This document shows positions 26,288-35,191 of a stretch of 64,000 nucleotides of DNA, piece after piece. The notes beneath the pieces are model-generated. The model was not told the DNA's origin. It worked only from the letters and a program-made list of their open reading frames with translations, and searched no databases. The stretch is from Clostridiaceae bacterium. Its GTDB lineage: Bacteria; Bacillota; Clostridia; Oscillospirales; Acutalibacteraceae. The translations under genes were made by a program, and so were the position numbers. The stretch is from contig JAETSR010000006.1 in assembly GCA_021769555.1 (NCBI GenBank), forward strand, positions 124,001-188,000, given 5' to 3'. Within the stretch, counting starts at the first letter, position 1. Every line of letters begins with the position of its first letter.

Positions 26288-29200
26288 AATTTTGCATACC
26301 GGCGACATCCACCTGGGCGACCTGGCGGGGCCGGTGAAGGACGGGCGCAACCTGCGCCGCCTGGACACCCTGGCCTGCATGGAGGCCATCTACCACAAGG
26401 CTTTCCTGGAGGAGCCGAATGTTACCATCATCGCGGGCGACCTGTTCAACCGCTCCAGGGTTTGGGCTGACACCGCCCTGGAGGACGTGAATGATGCCCT
26501 GGATCAGTTTATCCGGCCTCTCTGCAAGTGCAGCGATGCCGTGGTGCTGCTGTTCGGCACGATGAACCACGACAACCCCCGCGCCTTTGAGGTCATCCGC
26601 AAGGCGTCCGCTGATCTCAAGAACCTGCACATCTACACCGAGCCGAGGGTGGAGAGCATCGGTACAAAGGAAGGGCCGGTGCAGATCATGGCCGTCCCCG
26701 GCTTTGACAAGGCCCGCCTCCGCCTGTTCTGCCCCGGTGCTGACAAGGAAACGGAGAACAGGAACGCGACCGCGCTCATCAATGACATCATCCTGGGCCT
26801 GTCTACGGAGATCGACCACTCCAGGCCGTCCGTCATGGTGGCCCACTACACCGTGTCCGGCAGCGAGGCGGACAACGGCAGCACGTTTCTGGCGGGGCAG
26901 GATGTTGTCATCCTCCCCTCCACCATTGACGCCGCTGGGGTTGACCTGGCCTGTCTCGGACACATCCACAAGCCCCAAAAGCTGGTGAGCAACACCATCG
27001 CCTACTACTGTGGTAGCCCGAACCAGCTGACCTTCAATGATGAGGGGACGGAACACGGGTTTTACATCCACCACCTTGACCCGGACATCCGGGGGCGCGT
27101 CATTACCGACTTTGAGCATACCCCGGAGCGGAGGCACAGGACAATCCGCCTGGATCAGGAGGCGGTGGCCGCCTTTATTGTGGCCCCTGGCAACGTCCGT
27201 TTCGGAGAGATGGAGCGTGACACAATCGTTCGCGTCCGCTACACCTGCACCAACGAACAGGAAAAGGCCCTGAACCGGGCGGACATCCAAAAGGCGCTGC
27301 TGGACGCCGGAGCGTTCTATGTGGCTGAAATCAGCCCGGAGGATGTTGAGGAACTGAACGCCAAGGATCAGCTGACCGAGCATGATGGACCTGTGGAGTG
27401 CCTGGGCCGCTGGCTGGAGATGAATGAAATCACTGGCAGCAGAGCCGCCCGCCTGATGGAGTTGGCCGCGCCGATCATCAAGCAGGCGGACGATGGGCGC
27501 AATGAGAATAAGCACACCGGGGCCTTTACTCCCAAGACCATTGAGGTTAAGAACTACCGCAGCTATACCGCCGCGTCCTTTGACTTTGAGCCGGTTCACA
27601 TGGCTATGGTGAACGGTCAGAACGGGGTTGGGAAATCCTCTCTGTTTATGGACGCGATTGCCGACTGCCTGTTTGAACAGACCAGGAAAGAGGACATCGG
27701 CGGATGGGTGCGGGACGGTACGAAGTCCGGGAGCATCACCTTCACCTTTGGGATGGGCGGACAGGAATACCGGGTGATCCGCACTCGCACGAAAGCTGGG
27801 CGCGGAACCCTGGCCCTCCAGAGGTTCAACCCGGAAACCGAGGCATGGGAGGATGAGAGCGACACCACCTTCAAGCTGACCCAAGCGAAGATCGTCCGCC
27901 TGCTGGGAATGGACTGCAACACGTTTTGCAGTATCGCCCTGATCCGGCAGGATGCCTACGGCCTGTTTCTGGACGCCGACAGCGACCGGCGTATGGAGGT
28001 TCTGAGTGCCCTGCTGAGTCTGGACATCTACACACGCATGGGCGAGATCGCCCGGAACGCCGCAACGGAACAGCGCCGGAAGATTGCGGCCACCAAAGAA
28101 CGCATTACCATCTTAGGTGAACAGATCAGCGAGAAGGATGACCTACTGGCCGAGGATGCCGAACTCTCCACCGGCATTGCGGAAATTGAGAAGGACATCC
28201 AGGGTTGCGAGGCTGAGATCAAGGCCCTGGAACAGGCGGAGGCCCTGCGGCTTGAGATCGTCCGGCAGGCCGAGGAGAAGGAGGCGAGGGTTCGGGAACT
28301 CATTGAGGAACGCCGTGGAAAGGGCGTGGAACTGGAGGAACTTGAGCGTGAATACTACGATGCCATGGCCGCTAAAAACGGCCTGGAGGCTGCAAGAGCG
28401 GCGGCAGAGGCGGTCAAAAACGCCCGTGCCAAAATTCAGGAACTTGCCACGCGGGTCGAGCAGTACAATGAACGGCTGGCGGAACGGAACCGGCTGGCCC
28501 GCGTGATCCTGGACAAGGCTGGAAAGGTGCGCTGCCTCCGAGCCGACCGGGAAATCCATGAGAGGGTTATCTCCCGGCGGGCCGAGATCGAGGCCGCGCA
28601 AGCTGCCATTGCTGGGTTGACGCCGAAACTGGAGGACGCTCAGAACCGTATGACAGCGGCGCAGGCGGCGTCCAAGGAAAAGCGGGATGCCAAGGCCGCA
28701 GTCGATCAGCACGTTTCTGATAGCCGGGTTCGCATCGGGGAGTTGGAGGCGCGGCTCAATGCAGCAAAAGCCGAGGCGGGCAGGCTGGCCGAAAGCGGAT
28801 GCCCCGCCCCGGACAACGCTACCTGTAAATTCCTGACCTCAGCCGTGGCCGCGCAAGCTGCTATCCCGGAATTGTCCGTGTCTCTGGAGCGGATGAAAAT
28901 GGATGACCGGGAGAAGTACGAAACCCTCATGGATGCCTACCGCAAGTCCAAGGAGAAGGATGAGGCCCTGGGCGATCCGGCGGCGGAGATTATGGACATC
29001 AGCGATGAGATCAAAAAGCACCGTGCCGCTGCTGACCTGGCCTCCAATCTGGCGGCTGCTACGGCGGCGCTGGCTGGAATTGACGCCTCCATTGCTGAGG
29101 CCGAAAAAGAGGCGGCTGACGCTGAGGCGGAGGTCAAGAGGATTGACGCCGAACTGGAGTCTTTGGCCGTTTCCGTGGCAGAGAGCGGTGAGGCCACAAT

Positions 29201-30074
29201 CTGCATCCGGGAAAATGAGGCGCTGGCAGAAACATTGGCAGCGTGTCAGGCGGCGGAGGCCAAGGCGGAAACCCTGGCCCCTCAGCGGGAAAGGCTGATG
29301 AAGGAGCGGGCCGCACTCGCTCAGAAAGTCGGTATCGCCTCTCAGGAGGCCGAGGAGATCAAGTCCCGCATCCCGGCTGAGGTAAGCAGCGCCGCCGGCC
29401 TGCGGGCGATCCTGGGGGCGCACCGCAAGACCTCCACCAACTATGTTACCAGGCGCGGAGAGATCAAGGCCAAGCTGGACACTATTGCGGAGGCTGAAAA
29501 GCAGACGGCCTCTCTGCGCAAAGACGTGGAGAGTATTGCCTCCACCCTGGATGACTACACCACTCTCGTTCAGGCGTTCGGGATTGATGGTATTCAGTAC
29601 ATGATTATCCGGGGCGTTGTCCCTGAGATCATGCGGCAGAGTAACGACATCCTGGCCGCGATGACCGGCGGGCGTATGGCCGTGGACATCCGTACCGAGC
29701 GTGAGCAGAAGTCCACCAAGTCTGTCATCAATAGCCTGGAGGTCTGGATCAATACCATCACCGGCGGAACTCGCCCCTACCAGAGTCACAGCGGAGGCGA
29801 AAAGGTCAAGATCGCCCTGGCCGTCACGCTGGGCCTCGCTGATGTCAAGGCCCGCCGCGCCGGGGTGCAGCTGGGGATGCTGTTCATTGATGAGCCGCCC
29901 TTCCTGGACGCTTACGGCACAGAGGCTTATGCGGATGCCCTTGTGAGTATGGCCCGCCGGAACCCCGATATGCGTATTCTGGCAATCTCCCACGACCCGA
30001 CTATGAAAGCGCGGTTCTCTCAGAACATCATCGTTTCCGCCGGAGAGGACGGTAGCACGGTGGCTATGGAGTAA
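26280..30074 (+). CDS. SbcD-SbcC (Mre11-Rad50-like) single-chain fusion nuclease
   Basis: 1264 residues. The N-terminal ~410 are SbcD/Mre11 metallophosphatase: HTGDIHLG (Asp9, His11), AGDLFNRS (Asp54), NHDN (96-99), VAHYTVSG and GHIHKPQ. The rest is SbcC/Rad50: Walker A NGQNGVGKSS (~445-454), the Q-loop ALIRQDAYGLFL, ~600 residues of coiled coil, signature HSGGEKVKIALAV and Walker B LFIDEPP (~1200). The zinc-hook position has Cys841 and Cys849 (C-x7-C) instead of CxxC. In bacteria the two proteins are normally separate. Likely role: processing of hairpins and DNA ends in phage recombination. The ATG at 26280 follows AAGGAGG. Confidence 0.92.
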   Translation: MIKILHTGDIHLGDLAGPVKDGRNLRRLDTLACMEAIYHKAFLEEPNVTIIAGDLFNRSRVWADTALEDVNDALDQFIRPLCKCSDAVVLLFGTMNHDNPRAFEVIRKASADLKNLHIYTEPRVESIGTKEGPVQIMAVPGFDKARLRLFCPGADKETENRNATALINDIILGLSTEIDHSRPSVMVAHYTVSGSEADNGSTFLAGQDVVILPSTIDAAGVDLACLGHIHKPQKLVSNTIAYYCGSPNQLTFNDEGTEHGFYIHHLDPDIRGRVITDFEHTPERRHRTIRLDQEAVAAFIVAPGNVRFGEMERDTIVRVRYTCTNEQEKALNRADIQKALLDAGAFYVAEISPEDVEELNAKDQLTEHDGPVECLGRWLEMNEITGSRAARLMELAAPIIKQADDGRNENKHTGAFTPKTIEVKNYRSYTAASFDFEPVHMAMVNGQNGVGKSSLFMDAIADCLFEQTRKEDIGGWVRDGTKSGSITFTFGMGGQEYRVIRTRTKAGRGTLALQRFNPETEAWEDESDTTFKLTQAKIVRLLGMDCNTFCSIALIRQDAYGLFLDADSDRRMEVLSALLSLDIYTRMGEIARNAATEQRRKIAATKERITILGEQISEKDDLLAEDAELSTGIAEIEKDIQGCEAEIKALEQAEALRLEIVRQAEEKEARVRELIEERRGKGVELEELEREYYDAMAAKNGLEAARAAAEAVKNARAKIQELATRVEQYNERLAERNRLARVILDKAGKVRCLRADREIHERVISRRAEIEAAQAAIAGLTPKLEDAQNRMTAAQAASKEKRDAKAAVDQHVSDSRVRIGELEARLNAAKAEAGRLAESGCPAPDNATCKFLTSAVAAQAAIPELSVSLERMKMDDREKYETLMDAYRKSKEKDEALGDPAAEIMDISDEIKKHRAAADLASNLAAATAALAGIDASIAEAEKEAADAEAEVKRIDAELESLAVSVAESGEATICIRENEALAETLAACQAAEAKAETLAPQRERLMKERAALAQKVGIASQEAEEIKSRIPAEVSSAAGLRAILGAHRKTSTNYVTRRGEIKAKLDTIAEAEKQTASLRKDVESIASTLDDYTTLVQAFGIDGIQYMIIRGVVPEIMRQSNDILAAMTGGRMAVDIRTEREQKSTKSVINSLEVWINTITGGTRPYQSHSGGEKVKIALAVTLGLADVKARRAGVQLGMLFIDEPPFLDAYGTEAYADALVSMARRNPDMRILAISHDPTMKARFSQNIIVSAGEDGSTVAME

Positions 30075-30125
30075 AGGCCGGAGGGCGGACAGCCCCGAAA
30101 CGCCACAGAAAGGAGGGGCCGCCGG

Positions 30126-30833
30126 TTGAATTACATAGCTGAACTCAACGCTTTTCATGCTAAAATGCGGCGAACCCCTCTATCGCGGGACGCACAACTC
30201 CTGTGGTTCAAACTGATGGATTTTTCCAATAGTCTGTTCTGGAAGGAGGAGTTCAAACTCGATCTAACCCGCATGGCAAAGATGATAGGTGTGTCCAAAA
30301 ACACCATACTTTCTGCCCGGAATGAACTGGTAGACGCTGGGCTTTTGACCTTCACCGCTGGGACTAAGGGGAGTCCCAGCGTCTACCACCTTAATTCCGT
30401 AGCGGATATGGAGGGGCCGCAACTGCCAGATATAGAGGAGCCTGCGCCTGATGACTTCCTTTGCGAAGTCAGGGATGACATCACATCCTATTTTGGCTAC
30501 ACAGAGGCGTTGGGAAAGGAACTTGAGCAAATAGCCCGCAGCACAATGGATGAGTTTTTCCCTGGGCAGCAGATGACGGAGTGGGCTGTCCGACAGATTT
30601 TCTACTACATCAAAGAACAGCACCGGGATCAGGACGGCCAGTGGGTCATGTCTTTCCCGGAGGAGCGGAAAGCGTTGATGGCCTATGTCCTGGAACAGGC
30701 CAGAAGAAACGATGCTATGAACTGGGCATACATCAACGGTATTTACCACAACCTGTCCGTTCGTGGCATTAAAACGGTAGAGCAAGCCTACGATTACGAT
30801 CTCGAAAGGGATCGCAAGAAGGGGCGCTACTGA
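30126..30833 (+). CDS. DnaD-like replication initiation protein
   Basis: 235 residues starting at TTG after AAAGGAGGGG. The N-terminal winged helix (LDLTRMAKMIGVSKNTILSA, RNELVDAGLLTF) fits the DnaD/DnaB-type initiator domain. The C-terminus (NDAMNWAYINGIYHNLSVRG, IKTVEQAYDYD) fits the DnaD DNA-binding domain. Probably loads host helicase at the phage origin. It is visibly more AT-rich than its neighbours. Confidence 0.75.
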   Translation: MNYIAELNAFHAKMRRTPLSRDAQLLWFKLMDFSNSLFWKEEFKLDLTRMAKMIGVSKNTILSARNELVDAGLLTFTAGTKGSPSVYHLNSVADMEGPQLPDIEEPAPDDFLCEVRDDITSYFGYTEALGKELEQIARSTMDEFFPGQQMTEWAVRQIFYYIKEQHRDQDGQWVMSFPEERKALMAYVLEQARRNDAMNWAYINGIYHNLSVRGIKTVEQAYDYDLERDRKKGRY

Positions 30834-30854
30834 GATTGGAGGAATATCACGACC

Positions 30855-31139
30855 ATGGAAATGCAAAAGACACGCGCCCGCAGAAAGCAGCGCCGCAAGC
30901 AGGAAATCTACATCGGTGCAGTTGGGCGGACTATTATCAAGTACGCAATTCTGACACTGATCGGGATCGTCCTGTTCCGCGCAGGAGCCGCCGCCGGTTT
31001 GCGGGAGCGCGGATATGAGGCGGTGGGCGGTGAGGCGTTCGCCCTGCTGCTGCCGGTTCTGTACTACCTGATCTCGACCACTGTGAAAGACTGGATTGAT
31101 GACATCCGCGCCGAGGCCCGCAAGGGAGGACGGAGATGA
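30855..31139 (+). CDS. Small membrane protein, 94 aa
   Basis: A strongly basic N-terminus (KTRARRKQRRKQE) precedes two hydrophobic segments (about residues 27-47 and 62-75). Overlaps the Dam gene start by 4 bases. Function unknown. Confidence 0.6.
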   Translation: MEMQKTRARRKQRRKQEIYIGAVGRTIIKYAILTLIGIVLFRAGAAAGLRERGYEAVGGEAFALLLPVLYYLISTTVKDWIDDIRAEARKGGRR

Positions 31140-31801
31140 ACGCCGCCCTCGTTTCGTCCGTGAAGATGGACTACTGCACCCCGCAAGAGGTTTTCGATCA
31201 GCTGGACGCCGAATTTCACTTCACACTGGATGCTGCGGCCACGGACAAGAGCGCGAAGTGCCAAAACTACTACACCCCGGAAACCGATGGGCTGAAAAGC
31301 CCCTGGAACCTTGCGGGGGGGGGCGCTGTATTCTGTAATCCTCCATACGGGAGGCAGATTGGGAAATGGGTGCAAAAAGCCTATGAGGAGTCCAAAAGCG
31401 GCACGACCATTGTTTTGCTCATACCCGCGAGAACTGATACCACCTATTTCCACGACTATATCTACGGGCGCGCAGAAGTCAGATTTATCCGTGGACGGAT
31501 CGTGTTCGTAGATGAGGCCGGAGAGCCTTGCAAAGACGTCAAGGGGCGGGCCATGCCTGCGCCGTTCCCGTCTATGGTGGTGATTTACAACGGGAAAGGA
31601 GGCACCAACATGACATTTGGGGAAGCCTATGCGATCTTCCAGAACATTGACAGCCCGGATTATTCCGATGAGGAAAAGGGGCTGGCAGTCCTCAAGATTG
31701 TCAACATGGAAACCCATAACAGCATACGAAAAGACGATATGCTGAAGGTGATCCGCTGGCTGCTGGAACTGTCCTTTGAGTTGCCGGAAGAAAAGCCTTG
31801 A
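31136..31801 (+). CDS. dam: Phage DNA N6-adenine methyltransferase (Dam type)
   Basis: 221 residues. YCTPQEVFDQLDAEFHFTLD with catalytic NPPY (68-71) and the DSPLGDGLKSPW-like stretch DGLKSPWNL match the phage Dam (PF05869) family. A C-terminal extension of ~60 residues (FGEAYAIFQNIDSPDYSDEE) is extra. A run of nine G at 31315-31323 lies in the coding sequence just before the NPPY; the frame is open with nine. Likely protects phage DNA or marks it for regulation. Confidence 0.88.
   Translation: MNAALVSSVKMDYCTPQEVFDQLDAEFHFTLDAAATDKSAKCQNYYTPETDGLKSPWNLAGGGAVFCNPPYGRQIGKWVQKAYEESKSGTTIVLLIPARTDTTYFHDYIYGRAEVRFIRGRIVFVDEAGEPCKDVKGRAMPAPFPSMVVIYNGKGGTNMTFGEAYAIFQNIDSPDYSDEEKGLAVLKIVNMETHNSIRKDDMLKVIRWLLELSFELPEEKP
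31315..31323 (+). repeat. G9 homopolymer inside dam
   Basis: Nine consecutive G encode Gly-Gly-Gly (residues 61-63). Gain or loss of one G would truncate the enzyme before its NPPY motif, the pattern of phase-variable methylases. Confidence 0.85.
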
Positions 31802-31864
31802 CAAGCGGATCAAAAAATTTTAACCGCCTGTGGCATTATTTTGAGAGAAGGGAGCGATCCGGCC

Positions 31865-32038
31865 ATGAGCAAAGCAATTCAACGCCGGTGCATGATCTTC
31901 AACTGCGACCGGCGGCACGGGCATTTCTGCTGCGCGGACTGCGGCTACAAGCGGAACGGTCAGTGTAAAAACCCGTGCCTCAACGGGCCGGATCGGTGCG
32001 GGCAAGTTGACAAGCGAGAGGCCCGGAAGGAGGGATAG
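31865..32038 (+). CDS. Cys-rich mini protein, 57 aa
   Basis: Eight cysteines in 57 residues (HFCCADCGYKRNGQCKNPC), compatible with two zinc sites. Start ATG 31865 after AGAAGGGAG. Function unknown. Confidence 0.6.
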   Translation: MSKAIQRRCMIFNCDRRHGHFCCADCGYKRNGQCKNPCLNGPDRCGQVDKREARKEG

Positions 32039-32041
32039 CCC

Positions 32042-32398
32042 TTGGAACACGATGACATATTCACCATTCCGGCCCGCCGGTGTAAGCGGTGCGGCGGCCT
32101 GCTTACCAGCGCCCAGGCGATCCGGGACGGCTACGGCCACACCTGCAAGATGAAAGCCCACCGGGAGGCGCTGGCCCGCGAGGAGATGAAAAACCAGATG
32201 TCCCTTTTCTCAGCTGAGTCCCAGGATAATCAGGGGACTGTGCGTGGGAATGGGAAATGCGTGACCGGCTTGAGTCCTACGGGGCATTGCGGAGCGGCTG
32301 CGTATTGCGCAGAGCCGTATGACTGCTGCGCCGCCTGTCCAAACGGATGCAACATTCGGTGCGGATTTTTGCCGGAGAAAGGAGATCAAGGGCAATGA
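32042..32398 (+). CDS. DUF6011-like Cys-rich protein
   Basis: 118 residues. TTG start after GGAGGG. N-terminal CKRCGGLLTSAQAIRDGYGH matches the DUF6011 zinc ribbon; a second Cys cluster is near the C-terminus (DCCAACPNGCNIRC). It overlaps the DUF5131 gene by 4 bases. Confidence 0.65.
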   Translation: MEHDDIFTIPARRCKRCGGLLTSAQAIRDGYGHTCKMKAHREALAREEMKNQMSLFSAESQDNQGTVRGNGKCVTGLSPTGHCGAAAYCAEPYDCCAACPNGCNIRCGFLPEKGDQGQ

Positions 32399-33417
32399 GC
32401 CTGAACGAAACGAAAATTGAGTGGTGTACCCACACCTGGAACCCGATAACGGGATGCCGTCATGGGTGCGACTACTGCTACGCCCGGAGGCAAGTGGGGC
32501 GGTTTGCCCCGCACGGCCCGGAGCGGCCTATGGTGGGCGAGGACGGCACGACCGGCCTCCTGGAGGGCGGTGGCCTCCCTGCCGGCTGCTACCAGACCAC
32601 CCACCCCGTCAATCTGATGGACGAAACCGGGGCGTTCGTCCGCAACACCCCCTATCCGAAGGGGTTTGCCCCCACCCTGCACAGCTACAAGCTGGATGAG
32701 CCGGTAAAGCACCAGGCCCCGGCCCGGATATTCGTTTGCAGCATGGCAGACCTGTTCGGGGATTGGGTGCCGGACGATTGGATCAGGGCCGTGTTCGATG
32801 CCTGCAAGCAGGCCCCGCAGCACACCTATATGTTTCTCACGAAGAACCCGGCACGATATGTCAAGCTGGCGCAGCGGATGGAGTTGCCCGCCGACAAGAA
32901 TTTCTGGTATGGCAGCACCGTGACTGACAGCAGTATGCCGATCTTCACCAGCGGAAATCATAACTGCTTTTTGTCCGTGGAGCCGCTGCTCTCCGAGTTC
33001 GAGGAGGGAGGCGCGGCGGCGCTGACCGATGTTGACTGGATCATCATCGGCGCTATGACCGGCCCCGGATGCAGGAAACACCAGCCGGAACGCCGGTGGA
33101 TCGAAACCATTGTGGAGGAGGCCCACGGTGTCAGCGTCCCGGTCTTTATGAAAGACAGCCTCGCCCCGATTTGGGGCGCTGGGCTGATCCGGGAATATCC
33201 GCCGGAGATGCCAAAGGTAACGGCAAAGCCCGCCCCTCTCCCCAGGTGTAAGACCTGCGAACACGCCGAGCCGGTTCAGCAGGGCAAGCGTGGGACATCC
33301 CGATCCTGCGTCATCGGCTGGACGGCTGAGGGCTATGAGGATCGCGGGTCGCGGCATATCCCTGGCCGCTATACCAGAACATCGCCGCCCTGGTGTCCGA
33401 GGAGAAGGGAAACGTAG
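32395..33417 (+). CDS. DUF5131 (phage Gp37/Gp68) radical-SAM-like protein
   Basis: 340 residues. CRHGCDYCYAR (Cys21, Cys25, Cys28) is the CX3CX2C Fe-S motif of radical SAM enzymes, in the family context WCTHTWNPITG, ICSMADLFGDWVPDDWI (as VCSMADLFGDWVPDDWI), FLTKNP and WIIIGAMTG. A C-terminal Cys region (CKTCEHAEP...SRSC) is also seen. The substrate is unknown. The next gene, 3 bases on, is a PP-loop enzyme, suggesting one pathway. Confidence 0.85.
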   Translation: MSLNETKIEWCTHTWNPITGCRHGCDYCYARRQVGRFAPHGPERPMVGEDGTTGLLEGGGLPAGCYQTTHPVNLMDETGAFVRNTPYPKGFAPTLHSYKLDEPVKHQAPARIFVCSMADLFGDWVPDDWIRAVFDACKQAPQHTYMFLTKNPARYVKLAQRMELPADKNFWYGSTVTDSSMPIFTSGNHNCFLSVEPLLSEFEEGGAAALTDVDWIIIGAMTGPGCRKHQPERRWIETIVEEAHGVSVPVFMKDSLAPIWGAGLIREYPPEMPKVTAKPAPLPRCKTCEHAEPVQQGKRGTSRSCVIGWTAEGYEDRGSRHIPGRYTRTSPPWCPRRRET

Positions 33418-33420
33418 TCT

Positions 33421-34197
33421 GTGGACTACATTCTGAGCCTGTCATACGGGAAGGACAGTTTGGCTTGCTTGAGGGCTATCGAACTGCTGAAATGGCCGCT
33501 TACAAGGGTTGTCACATCAGATGTATGGGCAACAGAAACAATTCCGGCAGATTTACCGCCCATGGTGGAATTTAAGAATTATGCTGATTCCGTCATAAAG
33601 GAGAGGTGGGGCCTCGAAGTAGAACACACGCGAGGGAGCCTGACCTATGAGCAAGCGTTTTATCGTGTCCTCGCCGGGGAAAACAGGCCGGGGGAGATAT
33701 ACGGATGGCCGTTTCCGAAAGGACCATGGTGCAATAGCGATGTGAAAATGCCACCACTGGACAAAATCGAAAAAGGAAACATTGTGTACCTCGGCATAGC
33801 AGCTGATGAGACAGACCGAATAAAAAAGCATCAAAACCGAACCGGGATTTTGCTACCCCTTGTTGAAATTGGATGGGAAGAAGAATATTGCGGCTTGTGG
33901 GCGAAATATGCAAATCTCCTCTCCCCAATTTACACAGAGAGTATGCGCGGGGGATGCTGGTTCTGTCACAATCAAAGCGTTCAGCAGTTGCGGAGTCTGC
34001 GAAAAAACTACCCCGATTATTGGACGCTAATGCTGAAATGGGATAAAGATAGCCCTGTTTCTTTCCGCCCGGACAAGCACACAGTACACGACTTTGAGCG
34101 GCGGTTCCAACTTGAGGATGAAGGTTTTTTGTTCCCGGAAGATCGAAATTTCAGATGGGATATGCTGGATCAAGAACTCAATTTTAGACTTTTTTAG
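33421..34197 (+). CDS. PAPS-reductase-like PP-loop protein
   Basis: 258 residues starting at GTG. LSYGKDSLACLRA holds the PP-loop (SYGKDS, 8-13, canonical SGGKDS). CNSDVKMPPL and GGCWFCHNQS supply conserved Cys positions like those of phosphoadenylyl-sulfate reductase and DndC-type enzymes. It likely activates a substrate by adenylation or handles sulfur. More AT-rich than neighbours, suggesting separate acquisition with or near DUF5131. Confidence 0.75.
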   Translation: MDYILSLSYGKDSLACLRAIELLKWPLTRVVTSDVWATETIPADLPPMVEFKNYADSVIKERWGLEVEHTRGSLTYEQAFYRVLAGENRPGEIYGWPFPKGPWCNSDVKMPPLDKIEKGNIVYLGIAADETDRIKKHQNRTGILLPLVEIGWEEEYCGLWAKYANLLSPIYTESMRGGCWFCHNQSVQQLRSLRKNYPDYWTLMLKWDKDSPVSFRPDKHTVHDFERRFQLEDEGFLFPEDRNFRWDMLDQELNFRLF

Positions 34198-34213
34198 GCG
34201 AAAGGAGCCAACA

Positions 34214-34492
34214 GTGAAGAAACGTAACTGTCGGAAAACCGACATCGAGCGCGAACAGCACGACCGGGCAACCCGCGTCCGCAAGATGACGGATGCCCAA
34301 CTGTGCGATTACCTGGATAGCATGGCCGCAAACCAGCGGCCCCTTGCACCCGGTAAGGAGGAGATCGTCAATAGCCTCCTGGATGCCCTGAGCATCCGCA
34401 CCGAGGACGGATTGCGGATCAGCGATGCCACCGTCCGCAAGATCAGAGAGATCGCCACCCGGCGCGGGTTCCTGCCGGAGAAGGAGGCGTAG
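34214..34492 (+). CDS. Small phage protein, 92 aa
   Basis: GTG start 5 bases after AAAGGAG. Basic N-terminus (VKKRNCRKTDIEREQHDRAT), then helical. No family recognised; a small DNA-associated protein is possible. Confidence 0.55.
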   Translation: MKKRNCRKTDIEREQHDRATRVRKMTDAQLCDYLDSMAANQRPLAPGKEEIVNSLLDALSIRTEDGLRISDATVRKIREIATRRGFLPEKEA

Positions 34493-34493
34493 T

Positions 34494-34577
34494 ATGCCGT
34501 ACAGACAGAAACACCCCTATATCATGCAGCTGCTCTATGTGCTGAAATATATCATCACCGGGGGAATGAGGAAATGA
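34494..34577 (+). CDS. Micro-protein, 27 aa
   Basis: ATG 6 bases after AAGGAGG; reads MPYRQKHPYIMQLLYVLKYI then ITGGMRK. The hydrophobic-aromatic middle could associate with membrane. Overlaps the next start (ATGA). The ribosome site and tight packing support translation. Confidence 0.45.
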   Translation: MPYRQKHPYIMQLLYVLKYIITGGMRK

Positions 34578-35191
34578 GTTACACTGAAATCTATGCCTTT
34601 GACAAGGCTGGAGTCCCCCGCCTCTATGGGGAGGTTCGCAACTCATGGCGGGGCGCGATGGCCGTCTGGAATATCATGGAGGAACGCCATTTGCCGCCTT
34701 TTGTGCCGGAGTACGTCAAACTCTGCAACTGGTATCGGCCCGGAATGACAGCGGAGGAGATCGAGGCGAGAAACGGGTTCAAACCCCGGAGAACGGCGCC
34801 GTCGCTGAGCAACGGGAAGGAGAACGATCCTGCCCGCGAGATTTGGGCGCTGGCCGACAACCCGGACATCCCGGAGCATGAGAGGATCGTGCTATACACG
34901 ACCTTTGATGACTGCCTCGTTCGGGCTGAGAACCTGCCCGCTGTGATTGAGGCTTTTCGGAAGTTTGGAGGCGATACCAGCCTGAAAGAACAGGCTGACA
35001 TCCTCCAGAGGGCCGCTGATGACCCGGAGATCATGGCCGTTGGCTGGAACCAAACCAGTGTGAACGGAACGACCTGGGACAATGACGGCGGTTATGATGA
35101 TGAGGCTGAAAAAAGCCGGCCATATAACTGCCTGACCGGGGATAAGCATTTCTGGCTTTTCGATGAACTCAGGAGGGGGGCCGGATCGTGA
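34574..35191 (+). CDS. Unrecognised phage protein, 205 aa
   Basis: Begins MSYTEIYAFDKAGVPRLYGE. Acidic, with no motif recognised. Overlaps both neighbours by 4 bases. Confidence 0.6.
   Translation: MSYTEIYAFDKAGVPRLYGEVRNSWRGAMAVWNIMEERHLPPFVPEYVKLCNWYRPGMTAEEIEARNGFKPRRTAPSLSNGKENDPAREIWALADNPDIPEHERIVLYTTFDDCLVRAENLPAVIEAFRKFGGDTSLKEQADILQRAADDPEIMAVGWNQTSVNGTTWDNDGGYDDEAEKSRPYNCLTGDKHFWLFDELRRGAGS

Noticed and set aside
25065-27884. Very long open frame (939 codons) on the minus strand
   Set aside because: It is antisense to the recombinase-like gene and the SbcD part, has no ribosome site and no domain; it is a side effect of GC-rich codons.
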